NCBI RefSeq assembly: GCF_036057275.1
Contig: NZ_CP107945.1
Location: 2,046,001 to 2,110,000, forward strand
Source: Streptomyces sp. NBC_00390
GTDB lineage: Bacteria; Actinomycetota; Actinomycetes; Streptomycetales; Streptomycetaceae
Direction: 5' to 3'
Length of the DNA: 64,000 nt
In this document: positions 1 through 8,178 of the stretch, in pieces
How positions within the stretch are numbered: position 1 is the stretch's first letter
How the letters are laid out: every line of letters begins with the position of its first letter
Program-made: the position numbers and the translations under genes
Notes under the pieces: model-generated
Seen by the model: only the letters and a program-made list of their open reading frames with translations
Database searches by the model: none
Told to the model about the DNA's origin: nothing

Positions 1-1224
1 CAGCAGATGGGCGACCCGCACCATCCCCGAGCGGCGGCTCGGCTGCGCGGTCAGCACGTCGTCCAGCGAGAAGCCGTTCGGCAACGCGACGAGATCGCAC
101 AGCAGTTCGCGATGCGGCACCGGCAGAAGGTCGTAGCTCCACCGCACGCTGTCCGACAGCGTGCGGTGTGCGCTCAGACCTCCCGTGTCGGCCTGGTCGA
201 GCAGGTGGAAGAGAGTCTCCTCATGGAGCAGCGAGGTCAGCGGCAGCGATCTGAGCCGCTGTGCGGCGATCTCGATGGCCAGCGGTACGCCGTCGAGGAG
301 CCGGCACAACGTGGTGACCTGCGGCAGGTGGTGGGCGAGGTCCAGGGTCGGCAGACTGGCCTGCACCCTGCGCAGCAGGAGTTCCACCGCACTGGGAACC
401 GTCATGTCACGGCCTTCCTGGCCGTCCACCCACAACGGCTCGACCTCCCACGTCTCGGATGCGCCGGCGGCCAGGGCGCGGCGGGAGGTGACCATCAGAT
501 GAAGCCCTGGATGCTCGTCGAGCAGTTGCCGCGCGATACGGGCGGTCTGCTGCGCGACATGTTCGGCGCCGTCCAGGACGAGCAGTCGCCGGCCGCTCTG
601 CGCGCCGCCGCGAGAGGGAGCCGCCTCGCCGATCAGATCCTGTGTGACGCGCGTCAACTCGGCGCGCGTGCGGGCGGTGTCGAGATGTTCGGGCGGGCAG
701 TCACGCAGCTCGACCACGGCGACGCCGTCCCGGAACAACGGCCGCAGCCGAGAGGCCGCCGCCAGGGCCAGCCGGGTCTTGCCCACACCGCCGGGGCCGG
801 TCAGGATGATCAGCCGGCTGCGCTGCGCGGAGCTGAGGATGTGGCGCATGTCGGCCTGCCGGCCCACCAGTGGATCACGGAGCGGCCGGGGACCGTGCCA
901 GGGTGAAAGGGTCGCCGTGCGACTGCGCTGCGCTTCCGGTCGCTGCTCGGGCAGCACCGTCCAGCCGCTGCTCTCCCAGGGCGCCGGCTCGGAGAGCGAG
1001 GCGGGCGCGGCTCCCAGGGCCGTCAGCAGCAGCGCCACGGAAGCCCGCCGGGGATTGGTGTTGGAGCCGGTCTCCAGATTGCGGATCGTCCGTACGCTGA
1101 CGCCGGAGCGCTCGGAAAGCTCCTCCTGCGTCCAGCCGGAGACTCTGCGCTGGTTGAGCAGGAAGTCGCGCAGCTGATGAATGTCAGTTCTGTCGAAGGA
1201 AATAAACTCACTGGGCATCACCAT
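1..1224 (-). CDS. XRE-type HTH / NB-ARC ATPase transcriptional regulator (3' end outside window)
   Basis: The frame is open for 408 codons from ATG 1224 to the window edge, so the C-terminus is missing. An XRE-like helix-turn-helix lies at about residues 15-55 (WTQEELSERSGVSVRTIRNLE). A short linker leads into an NB-ARC/AAA-type ATPase: Walker A GPGGVGKT at 143-150, a Walker-B-like LLVLDGAEHV, a VTSRRAL sensor and the GVPLAIEIAAQRL motif typical of AfsR/GutR-like STAND ATPases. A purine-rich AAGGGGGA lies 8 nt before ATG 1224; ATG 1218 is an alternative. These proteins usually sense a ligand through C-terminal TPR repeats and control nearby genes. It reads away from the cassette at 1.7-8.1 kb, so a role there is only possible. 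Confidence 0.85.
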   Translation of the reverse strand, partial: MVMPSEFISFDRTDIHQLRDFLLNQRRVSGWTQEELSERSGVSVRTIRNLETGSNTNPRRASVALLLTALGAAPASLSEPAPWESSGWTVLPEQRPEAQRSRTATLSPWHGPRPLRDPLVGRQADMRHILSSAQRSRLIILTGPGGVGKTRLALAAASRLRPLFRDGVAVVELRDCPPEHLDTARTRAELTRVTQDLIGEAAPSRGGAQSGRRLLVLDGAEHVAQQTARIARQLLDEHPGLHLMVTSRRALAAGASETWEVEPLWVDGQEGRDMTVPSAVELLLRRVQASLPTLDLAHHLPQVTTLCRLLDGVPLAIEIAAQRLRSLPLTSLLHEETLFHLLDQADTGGLSAHRTLSDSVRWSYDLLPVPHRELLCDLVALPNGFSLDDVLTAQPSRRSGMVRVAHLL

Positions 1225-1747
1225 TGAAAGAATCCCCCTTTATGACATGAGACGTGTGCGGTCCCGGCACATCCCGTACGGTGCGCGCACATCGGCGTCC
1301 ACCGTCCCTTTGACGAGCCGGTCCGCTGCGGGGCAGCCGACAAAGACGCCTTGGCGTGGCACGCCACCACAGGTCACAGGCGAGTGAGTCGCCCCGTACG
1401 CGTGAAAGCCGTACGACTGCGGGTATATGACGAGGAGTCAGTACTGCGGACCGAGCCGCCCGCCCGCTCGCCGCCCGCCTCCACCGCCGACACGACGGCA
1501 TCCGGCTCCCCCCGCTCACATGTGATCAAGGATCTGAAGTAGTCACCCACACGGACGAAACACGAACACAGGTCCGCATGGCATCAGATCACCTCGTTCG
1601 ACACGAGAAATTCCCCCGGAGTGTGTCTTCGTGGCCAGAACCGGACCCTACTCGACTACACGTGCGAGTGGGAGCCGTGAACTTGGCAGGTAAGAGCCGT
1701 ATGACCGCTTGCTGCCAACTCACCTGATACTCACGTAGAAGGACATT
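1225..1747. other. Intergenic region with one hairpin
   Basis: About 520 bp between the 5' end of the XRE/NB-ARC gene and the 3' end of the phosphopantetheinyl transferase gene. Short open frames exist on both strands but lack a good ribosome site or Streptomyces codon bias. It presumably holds the promoter of the regulator. Apart from the inverted repeat at 1677-1725 I recognise nothing. Confidence 0.5.
1677..1725 (-). terminator. Imperfect inverted repeat downstream of the PPTase gene
   Basis: TTGGCAG (1683-1689) pairs with CTGCCAA (1712-1718). The pairing extends imperfectly outward through GTGA and inward through AAG. It starts about 22 bp past the stop codon of the leftward gene ending at 1748. 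That position suits a terminator-like hairpin, but the 22-nt loop and lack of a T-run mean it could equally be an operator. Confidence 0.35.
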
Positions 1748-2485
1748 TCAGAATTCCGCATCACCGTGCGCCGCGAGGACCACCACGGTCAGCACCAATC
1801 CGGAACGGGCGGCCCAGCGGCCCGGGAAGCCTTCCGCGCACCGGGGAGCACGCGGCATCGCGACGCTCGGGGGAACGCACCGGAACGTGCCGTCGGCGCG
1901 CAGCCGTACCGTGAAGTCCCGGAAGCCGAAACGGGTTCCCAGCCAGGCGGAGAACGCCTTGTAGGAAGCTTCCTTGGCACAGAAGACCAGGCGGTCGAGC
2001 GGCAGCTCCGCAGCCGCTGGGAAGTCCTGCCGGAGCAGGCGGCGTTCGGCGTCCGTAACGGCACGCGCCGCCACGACGCCGGGAAGCGGTTCCTGGGGCT
2101 CCGCGTCGATACCGATGGCGGCGAAGTCGGCGGCGTGCGCGACGGCGGCCGCGCGGTAACCCCGGCAGTGGGTCATGCTGCCCACGACCCCGGCCGGCCA
2201 CCCCGGGGCACCCATGGGGCCGGGCACGAGCGGCTCAGGGATCTCCCCCAACCGGGCCAGCGCCGTGCGGGCACAGCCCCGAACCGTCGTGAACTCCCTC
2301 CGCCTCTCGTCGAACCCCCCGGCCACCACGGCTTCTTCGGCGGGAAACAGCTCAACCACCGACTCCGGCCCGGCGTCGCCGAACGCCTCACAGGCATGGA
2401 CCCCGTCGGGCACCAGATCGGCGATCACTCGTGAACTCCTCGCCGTGGACTGCCCGTTGTGGGTGTGCGCTCCGTGAGAGAGCAC
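1748..2485 (-). CDS. EntD/Sfp-type 4'-phosphopantetheinyl transferase
   Basis: A 245-aa protein with PPTase signatures in order: an N-terminal arginine-rich lobe (FDERRREFTTVRGCAR), SMTHCRGYRAAAVA at about 103-116, the Mg-binding GID at 125-127 and FCAKEASYK at 168-176 (the W/FxxKEAxxK motif with catalytic Glu and Lys). This enzyme moves phosphopantetheine from CoA to a serine of carrier proteins. The free carrier protein at 6321-6620, five genes away, is the obvious client. The gene is divergent from the TrmB/LuxR-type regulator. Start ATG 2485 is the first in frame; a shorter GTG start near residue 20 is possible. It is intact, unlike the PPTase relic near 36.5 kb. Confidence 0.88.
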   Translation of the reverse strand: MLSHGAHTHNGQSTARSSRVIADLVPDGVHACEAFGDAGPESVVELFPAEEAVVAGGFDERRREFTTVRGCARTALARLGEIPEPLVPGPMGAPGWPAGVVGSMTHCRGYRAAAVAHAADFAAIGIDAEPQEPLPGVVAARAVTDAERRLLRQDFPAAAELPLDRLVFCAKEASYKAFSAWLGTRFGFRDFTVRLRADGTFRCVPPSVAMPRAPRCAEGFPGRWAARSGLVLTVVVLAAHGDAEF

Positions 2486-2563
2486 CTGTGCCGACAGCGT
2501 GCCTCATGTGAAGATGGTGCACACGTTGCAAGGGAGCAATGGGAAATCCGGGGGCGTGACTCA
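2486..2563. promoter_or_regulatory. Divergent promoter region between PPTase and regulator genes
   Basis: A 78-bp AT-richer gap between the start of the leftward PPTase gene and the chosen ATG (2564) of the rightward regulator. It must hold at least one, probably two, promoters. GGGGGCG lies about 9 nt before ATG 2564. I see no convincing operator repeat. Confidence 0.45.
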
Positions 2564-3541
2564 ATGTTGGAAAGGCTAGGATTCGACAGCCTTACTGACG
2601 CAGTGTACGAGCGGCTCGTTGTCGGCCCACACCAGAGCAAAGCCGACCTGGCGCGACAACTCGGACTGTCCGAGGACGAGGTGCGCACGGCCCTCGAGCG
2701 GCTGGAGAAGCTGGACCTGCTCCGCCCGTTCGGCAGCGGACTCGGGGAGCTGGTGGATCCGCGCCTCGGGCTCAAGGCCCTCCTGCTCCAGCAGATGTGC
2801 GGGATCGAGGCCCGGCTGAGGGCGTTCGAGGAGGACCGGGTCGCGGTCATGGCTCTGATCGACCGGTACGCCGACGTCCATCCCGGCGGCGGGGAGCCCA
2901 CAAGCGAGTACGTGGCCGGTCATGAGGCCGTGGCCGGTCGGCTCCGGGAACTCGCCGACACGGTCGACACCGAGTGGCTCGCCTTCGTCCCGGGCGGCGC
3001 CCCGTCCGGCAGCTGGCTGGAGACCGTTCAGGCGCTGGAGTGGAAGATCCGCAGCCGCGGCGTCTCGACCCGCACGATCTCCACGGACAGCATCCGCTGC
3101 GACGCCGGAGTATCGCTCGGGGCCGCCTGGAGCGGCGCTCTGGGCAGCCCGGTGCGGACGGTGCCGTCACTGCCCGTCCACATGCTCGTCGTCGACCGGT
3201 CGAGGGCGCTCCTGCCCGCGGACCCGGCCGACCCCTGGCGCAGCGTCATGCAGGTCTCGACGCCCGGCGCGCTCGAAGCGCTGACGGCCCTCTTCGAGGG
3301 CGTGTGGGAGAGCGCCGTCCCGCTCGGCACGGCCACCCAGCCCGACGAGAGCGGACTCAGCCCGCGGGAGAAGGAACTGCTGCGGCTCCTCGCCCGGGGC
3401 CTGAACGACGACGTCATCCGCAGGCGCCTCGGCGTCTCGCTGCGCACGGTGCGCAGGATCGTCGCGGACCTCTGCGTCAGGCTCGGGGCCACCAGCCGCT
3501 TCGAGGCGGGATACCAGGCCGCCAAGCGCGGCTGGATCTGA
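2564..3541 (+). CDS. TrmB/LuxR-type cluster regulator
   Basis: A 325-aa regulator. The N-terminus (residues 1-60, with KADLARQLGLSEDEVRTALE) is a TrmB-like winged helix. The middle looks like a PLD/TrmB sensor fold. The C-terminus (about 265-318, SPREKELLRLLARGL...VSLRTVRRIVADL) is a LuxR-family helix-turn-helix. The frame is open further upstream, but ATG 2564 has a plausible ribosome site and avoids running into the divergent PPTase gene. Such regulators commonly sit inside natural-product clusters, so it probably controls the genes from 3740 to 8104 and perhaps the PPTase. It resembles the regulator at 45710 in its C-terminal domain. Confidence 0.8.
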   Translation: MLERLGFDSLTDAVYERLVVGPHQSKADLARQLGLSEDEVRTALERLEKLDLLRPFGSGLGELVDPRLGLKALLLQQMCGIEARLRAFEEDRVAVMALIDRYADVHPGGGEPTSEYVAGHEAVAGRLRELADTVDTEWLAFVPGGAPSGSWLETVQALEWKIRSRGVSTRTISTDSIRCDAGVSLGAAWSGALGSPVRTVPSLPVHMLVVDRSRALLPADPADPWRSVMQVSTPGALEALTALFEGVWESAVPLGTATQPDESGLSPREKELLRLLARGLNDDVIRRRLGVSLRTVRRIVADLCVRLGATSRFEAGYQAAKRGWI

Positions 3542-3739
3542 CGGCCGGGCAGCGAGGACGCCCACCCCGTGGCAACACCGTCCACCCGCATCCGGGCTCC
3601 GGAGCGAGCGGCAACTTTCCCCCCATGAGTTGCCGGTGCGCTGCCTGGCCCGGCCTGTGAGGCATCGACCAGCATGCTTGCCAGGTCCGCGGCACATGCC
3701 CGGACGAGCGGATCCCGAACGGACAGGGGGCGGATGGCG

Positions 3740-5134
3740 ATGGCGCAGTCACGTCCCGACGAGACGGAGAACGCTCCGGCGGAACACCCGTCGCTCTGGC
3801 GCGATCGCGACTACCTGTACTGGTGGTCCGGGAACGGTCTGTCCACGCTCGGCACCACCGTGTCGCTGCTGGCCTTTCCGCTGCTGATGCTCCACGAGAC
3901 CGGGTCGGCGGCGCAGGCGGGCACCATCACCGTCCTGCACATGCTCGGCAAACTCGGGACACTCGCGGTGGGTGGAGCGCTGGCGGACCGTGTGTCGCGC
4001 CGCGCCATCCTGTTTCTCGCTCCGCTGGTCGAGGCGCTGTCGATGGGCGTCGTCGCCCTGCTGGTGTTCCGCGGCGATCCGTCGGTCCTCGTACTCGACG
4101 CGCTGGCCCTGGCCGGCGGGCTCGCGGCCGGGCTGAGCTCCAGTGTGTCGATGACGGTGCTGCGCCGGATCGTCCCCAAGGAGCAGGTCCCCAACGCGAC
4201 GGCACAGATCATGGGCCGCGACATGGTCGCCCAGCTGGTCGGCGCCCCTCTCGGCGGTCTGCTGTACTCCATGGCCCGCTGGGTCCCGTTCCTCTTCGAC
4301 GCGGTCTCCTTCCTCTTCATCAGCCTGAGCTCGCTGCTGATCCGGCGGCCGCTCGGGCCGGACCGGCACACCGACGCCGAACACCGGCCCAGCCTGATCG
4401 CGGACATGGGCGACGGCCTGCGCATCATCAGGCGCAGCGACTACCTCAGGTTCACGATCGTCTGGGGAGCTCTGCTCAACACCGTGGCGCAGGGTTTCAC
4501 CCTGCTCTTCATCGTGCTGGTGGCCCACCGCGGCGGCGGGCCCACAGCGGTCGGTGTCGCGTCCTCGCTCGCGGTCGCCGGCGGCGTCGTCGGAGCCGTC
4601 GCCGGACCATGGCTGATGCAGAAGCTCGGTGCACGGCGCGTTCTTCTGCTCTCCGCATGGATGTTCGTGGCGTCCTTCGCCGTCGTGGCGCTGGTCCCCC
4701 GGCCGTGGCAGATCGGTCTGGTCATGATGGTCGGCATGACCAGCATGGTGCCGATGAACGTCGTCACCGAGTCGTACGAGGTCCGGCTGGTCCCGGACGC
4801 GTATCTGGGCCGGGTCGCCGCAACGGGCCAGTTCCTCTTCCAGGGTGTGCAGTGGGTCGGTCCGCTGGCGGCGGGCATTCTCGCGGACGCCGCAGGGGTG
4901 GAGCGGGCCGTCCTGATCCTGGCCGGCGCCATGGCCCTGCTGGCCCTCGCACTTCACCTGGCCCGGCGGCAACTCCGCATCCTGGACACCCCCCTGGCCG
5001 AGGTGCAGGAACTGCCGACCCCGCCGTCGGCCGCCCAGCAGCTTCCCGGACCCGCCCGTACGGAGGACGCGAGCCCGCCGGACACGGTCCGGCCGGACGA
5101 CGACCTCCTCACCCACCCGTCGAAGGCCACGTGA
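3740..5134 (+). CDS. MFS exporter of the small cassette
   Basis: A 464-aa integral membrane protein with about 12 hydrophobic segments and the MFS loop 2-3 signature (GGALADRVSRRAI). The C-terminal tail of about 50 residues is hydrophilic and Pro/Asp-rich. It resembles EntS/MFS_3-type drug and siderophore exporters that pump small molecules out with protons. GGGGG at 3726-3730 is 9 nt before ATG 3740 and only 3 nt before ATG 3734, so 3740 is preferred. It precedes the KAS III-like gene by 27 bp and is probably co-transcribed with it, making it the likely self-resistance or export gene for the product. Confidence 0.85.
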   Translation: MAQSRPDETENAPAEHPSLWRDRDYLYWWSGNGLSTLGTTVSLLAFPLLMLHETGSAAQAGTITVLHMLGKLGTLAVGGALADRVSRRAILFLAPLVEALSMGVVALLVFRGDPSVLVLDALALAGGLAAGLSSSVSMTVLRRIVPKEQVPNATAQIMGRDMVAQLVGAPLGGLLYSMARWVPFLFDAVSFLFISLSSLLIRRPLGPDRHTDAEHRPSLIADMGDGLRIIRRSDYLRFTIVWGALLNTVAQGFTLLFIVLVAHRGGGPTAVGVASSLAVAGGVVGAVAGPWLMQKLGARRVLLLSAWMFVASFAVVALVPRPWQIGLVMMVGMTSMVPMNVVTESYEVRLVPDAYLGRVAATGQFLFQGVQWVGPLAAGILADAAGVERAVLILAGAMALLALALHLARRQLRILDTPLAEVQELPTPPSAAQQLPGPARTEDASPPDTVRPDDDLLTHPSKAT

Positions 5135-5161
5135 GCTGACCGCGGCCACACCGCGGCCCAC

Positions 5162-6262
5162 ATGAGGAAGCCCATGAAAGATCTCGTTCCGCCCTCCTCC
5201 TCCGCCTCTTTCGCCCCGGCCGTGCAGCAACACGCGGCCCCCTCGGCGGAGATGGGCATCGTCACGACCGGCATGGCCTTCGGTGAACGACGGGGCGTGG
5301 CCGCAACGGCCGGCGAGTACGTACCCGATCCCGAGGTCGTCAGCGGACTGGGGTACGACACGTACCACCGTGCGGCCCACGGCGTCACCGCGACCGGCCT
5401 CGCTGCCGAAGCGGCCCGCGAAGCCCTGGAGAACGCGGACCTCGACATCGCCGACGTGGATCTGATCATCGTCGGTCATTCCGACGTCCCGGAGTACCTG
5501 GGCTGGGATTCATCGGCGGCCGTGGCCAGGGCACTGGGCGCGCACGGCACTCCCACGGTGCTCGTCACCCAGTCGTGCGCCGCCTGGTCGGTGGCGCTCG
5601 ACCATGCGGCCGGCGCGATGGCGCTCTCGGCCGGCACCGGCACCGTGCTGGTGGCCCTGGTCAATGTGCTCAGCGAGACGCACACCAACCGGATGGTCTT
5701 CAACGGTTCCGTGGCCAGTGACGGCGCGGTCGCGGTCGTCCTCCGGCGCGGCCACCCACGCCTGCGCCGGCTCTCCTCCGCACGCTTCACCAACCCGGAG
5801 TACGCGGACCTGTTCCGCATCGAGTTCGGCGGCCGTGCCGCCCCCGTACCGCCCGCGGGCCGGAGCAACCTGGACACGGACCCGATGGTCGCGGTCTACC
5901 GCCATTTCGGCCGGGACCCCGAACGCTTCGAGGGGTTCATGAAGGAGGTCAACGGGCGGCTCGCGGACGTGGTCGACGAGGCTCTCGCACGTGCCGGAAG
6001 AAACCGGAGCCAGCTCACCCGCATCATCCATCTCAACGACAGCCGGCAGGCCATCCACGAGGCCGCCGACGCGATGGGCATACCCCTCGGGCGCACCAAC
6101 GCCGAACTGGCCCGCACGCTCGGGCACATGGGCGCCGCCGACCAGCTGGTGTGTCTGTGGCGGCACATAGAGCGCGGCGAGCTGGCGCTGGGGGATCTCG
6201 TGGCACTCGTGGGTGTGGCGGCACCGGGCATGCACTGGTTCTGCACGCTCATCGAAGTGTGA
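5162..6262 (+). CDS. Divergent KAS III-like (thiolase-fold) acyltransferase
   Basis: A 366-aa thiolase-fold protein of beta-ketoacyl-ACP synthase III type. The nucleophile is Cys139 in VTQSCAAWSVAL. The first histidine is at 290 (IIHLNDSRQ), where FabH has its HQAN-type motif. The usual Asn of GNTSAA is replaced: the sequence reads LGHMGAAD, with His322 in its place. A changed triad is known in KAS III-like acyltransferases (CerJ/ChlB type) that move an acyl group from a carrier to O or N rather than condense carbon. An about 30-residue N-terminal extension precedes the usual start. It lies upstream of the carrier protein and adenylation enzyme, its likely acyl donors. Confidence 0.82.
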   Translation: MRKPMKDLVPPSSSASFAPAVQQHAAPSAEMGIVTTGMAFGERRGVAATAGEYVPDPEVVSGLGYDTYHRAAHGVTATGLAAEAAREALENADLDIADVDLIIVGHSDVPEYLGWDSSAAVARALGAHGTPTVLVTQSCAAWSVALDHAAGAMALSAGTGTVLVALVNVLSETHTNRMVFNGSVASDGAVAVVLRRGHPRLRRLSSARFTNPEYADLFRIEFGGRAAPVPPAGRSNLDTDPMVAVYRHFGRDPERFEGFMKEVNGRLADVVDEALARAGRNRSQLTRIIHLNDSRQAIHEAADAMGIPLGRTNAELARTLGHMGAADQLVCLWRHIERGELALGDLVALVGVAAPGMHWFCTLIEV

Positions 6263-6320
6263 GCACGTCATGAACCTGTGGAACGAACCCTTTGGAACGG
6301 ACCCGTGGAAGGGAAGCAGC

Positions 6321-6620
6321 ATGCCCGTCGAGCCCCACGCCGCGCCGGCGACGGCGCCGGCCGTTGGTGAGGATGACATCGCCCGCTTCGTCGTCGAGCG
6401 GTTCCTGCCCGGTGTCGACGCCGCCGAACTCGACGCGGAGTACGACCTGCTGGCCACCGCCGTGATCGACAGCCTCGCCGTCCTGCACATCGCGGCATGG
6501 CTGGAGGAGCGGTACCGCATCGCTCTGCCCGACCGGGAGCTGACCAGCAGGAACTTCCGCTCGGTGCGCACCATCGCGACCACCGCCGCGCGTGCGGCGG
6601 CCGGGGAGGGACACGTATGA
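6321..6620 (+). CDS. Stand-alone acyl/peptidyl carrier protein
   Basis: A 99-aa protein with a carrier-protein fold and the attachment serine at Ser51 in AVIDSLAVLHIAAWLEE (D-S-L motif). ATG 6321 is chosen because AAGGGA lies just upstream; ATG 6270 would add 17 unconserved residues. The stop overlaps the start of the next gene (GTATGA), so carrier and adenylation enzyme are translationally coupled. It should be activated by the PPTase at 1748-2485 and loaded by the enzyme at 6617-8104. Whether it carries an amino acid (PCP) or another acid (ACP) cannot be decided from its own sequence. Confidence 0.85.
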   Translation: MPVEPHAAPATAPAVGEDDIARFVVERFLPGVDAAELDAEYDLLATAVIDSLAVLHIAAWLEERYRIALPDRELTSRNFRSVRTIATTAARAAAGEGHV

Positions 6621-8104
6621 GCCGCTCGCTCGCGACGGCGTTCGCGGGGTGTGCGGCCGCCCGGCCGTCCGCGCCCGCGCTCGTCTGGGAGGACCGGGCG
6701 GTCAGCTACGGCGAGCTCCACGCCATGGCCTGCCGGGCCCGCGCCCAGGTGGAGGCCGCCGCTGCGGACCCCTGCCGCCCGGTGGGCCTGCGCGTGCGGA
6801 AGTCACCGGAGGCGGTGGCCTTGGTGCTGGGCACCCTGATGGCCGGCCGCCGTTTCCTGCTGCCGTCCCACGAACTGCCCGACACGCCTTTGAAGGAGCT
6901 GTACCAGCAGGCGGGTTGTGCGGTCGTCCTCGGTCTCACCGACGGCCCGCTCGTCGACCGGGCGGTGGACCCGGCCGCGGCTCCCGGGGGATGCGAGGAG
7001 CCCCCGCCGCCGGTTCCCGTCGACGACGACGACGTCGGCTTCATGCTCACCACATCGGGCTCGACCGGCCTCCCCAAGATCGTTCCGCTGACGTCCGGCG
7101 CGGTCACCCGGTTCGCCCGGTGGGCGTCGCAGACCTTCGCGATCACGGCGGGCACCACTGTTCTCAACTACGCGCCCCTCAACTTCGATCTGTGCCTGCT
7201 GGACGTGTGGACCACCCTGGCGTACGGCGGCACCGTCGTCCTGGCCGACCCCGACCGGGGTGCCGTGCCGGGCTATCTGCACGACCTGGTCGCCGACCAC
7301 CGCGTGTCCGTGATCCAGGGCGTGCCGCTGCTGTTCCAGCTCCTCGTGGAGGCGACCGCCGCAGGTCAGCCTCTGGAGGCACCCGAGCGCATCATCTTCG
7401 CCGGCGACAGCATGCCCGCACGGGTGCTGGCCGGGCTGTCCACGGTCTTCCCGCAGGCCCGCTGGTACAACAACTACGGTTGCACGGAGACCAACAACAG
7501 CTTTCTGCACGAGGTGGATCGCACCCGGCCGGTGAGCGCCCCGCTGCCGATCGGCAGGCCGCTGCCCGGCGTGAGCTGGCTGATCACCGGCGAGGACGGG
7601 CGTGCGCTGCCCGGTCCCGGTCAGGGCGAGCTGCTCGTCAACACCCCTTTCCAGACCCCGGGTTACGCGAACGTACCGAGCGGCGAGAAGTTCGGCACGC
7701 ACCCGGACGGCATCCCCGGTCTGGTCTACTACCGCAGCGGCGACATCGCGACCAGGCACGACGACGGTTCGCTGAGCGTGCTCGGACGCACCGATTTCCT
7801 GGTGAAGGTGCGGGGCTTCCAGGTCAGCACGCAGAGCGTGGAGAGCATCCTGCTGGAGCACCCGGCAGTCGTCGAGGCCGCTGTCGTCGCGCTCCCCGAC
7901 CCGCCGGCCGGGCATCGTCTGCACGCCCGGATACGCCTGGCCGAGGCCGGCTCCGTGGGGGTACTTGCCCTGCGGCAGTACTGCGCGGAGCGCACGGTGC
8001 GCGCGGCCGTTCCCGGCGTGATCGAGACGGTGGACGTCCCACTGCCCAGGACGTCCACCGGCAAGGTCGACCGGAACCGGATCAGGGATTCCCTGCTCGC
8101 CTGA
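6617..8104 (+). CDS. Stand-alone NRPS-type adenylation enzyme
   Basis: A 495-aa ANL-family adenylating enzyme: A3 loop TSGSTGLPK at 146-154, A5 NNYGCTETNN, A7 YYRSGDIA, A8 GRTDFLVKVRGFQV, and catalytic Lys483 in STGKVDR. In the A4 region (NFDLCLLDVW) Asp191 sits where NRPS domains keep Asp235, which binds the alpha-amino group; aryl-acid activators lose this Asp. That favours an amino acid as substrate. There is no fused carrier domain, so it presumably loads the 99-aa carrier encoded just upstream. ATG 6617 overlaps the carrier stop. A strong hairpin follows the gene. Confidence 0.87.
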   Translation: MSRSLATAFAGCAAARPSAPALVWEDRAVSYGELHAMACRARAQVEAAAADPCRPVGLRVRKSPEAVALVLGTLMAGRRFLLPSHELPDTPLKELYQQAGCAVVLGLTDGPLVDRAVDPAAAPGGCEEPPPPVPVDDDDVGFMLTTSGSTGLPKIVPLTSGAVTRFARWASQTFAITAGTTVLNYAPLNFDLCLLDVWTTLAYGGTVVLADPDRGAVPGYLHDLVADHRVSVIQGVPLLFQLLVEATAAGQPLEAPERIIFAGDSMPARVLAGLSTVFPQARWYNNYGCTETNNSFLHEVDRTRPVSAPLPIGRPLPGVSWLITGEDGRALPGPGQGELLVNTPFQTPGYANVPSGEKFGTHPDGIPGLVYYRSGDIATRHDDGSLSVLGRTDFLVKVRGFQVSTQSVESILLEHPAVVEAAVVALPDPPAGHRLHARIRLAEAGSVGVLALRQYCAERTVRAAVPGVIETVDVPLPRTSTGKVDRNRIRDSLLA

Positions 8105-8129
8105 GAACCACCACGGAGACCGACTCGAA

Positions 8130-8162
8130 GGGGGCTGTCCGGCGGTGAGCCGGACAGCCCCC
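8130..8162. terminator. Perfect 14-bp hairpin terminator (bidirectional)
   Basis: GGGGGCTGTCCGGC (8130-8143) and its exact reverse complement (8149-8162) with a 5-nt loop. It lies between the convergent adenylation gene (stop 8104) and the leftward HAAS gene (stop 8179), so it can end both transcripts. Confidence 0.85.
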
Positions 8163-8178
8163 TCTGTCTGAATCGCCC

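Noticed and set aside
1181..1542. Small open frames upstream of the XRE/NB-ARC gene
   Set aside because: No ribosome site, poor codon bias, and they overlap the regulator's 5' end or promoter.
3749..5479. A 576-codon minus-strand open frame across the MFS gene
   Set aside because: Its translation is Gly/Arg/Asp/His-rich with no hydrophobic pattern or domain. It is a product of high third-position GC in the opposite MFS gene.
6617..8104. Pyrrole-2-carboxyl pathway for the 1.7-8.1 kb cassette
   Set aside because: A prolyl-AMP ligase plus carrier would need a prolyl-carrier dehydrogenase, and none is present. The acyl-CoA dehydrogenase at 25.4 kb belongs to another operon.
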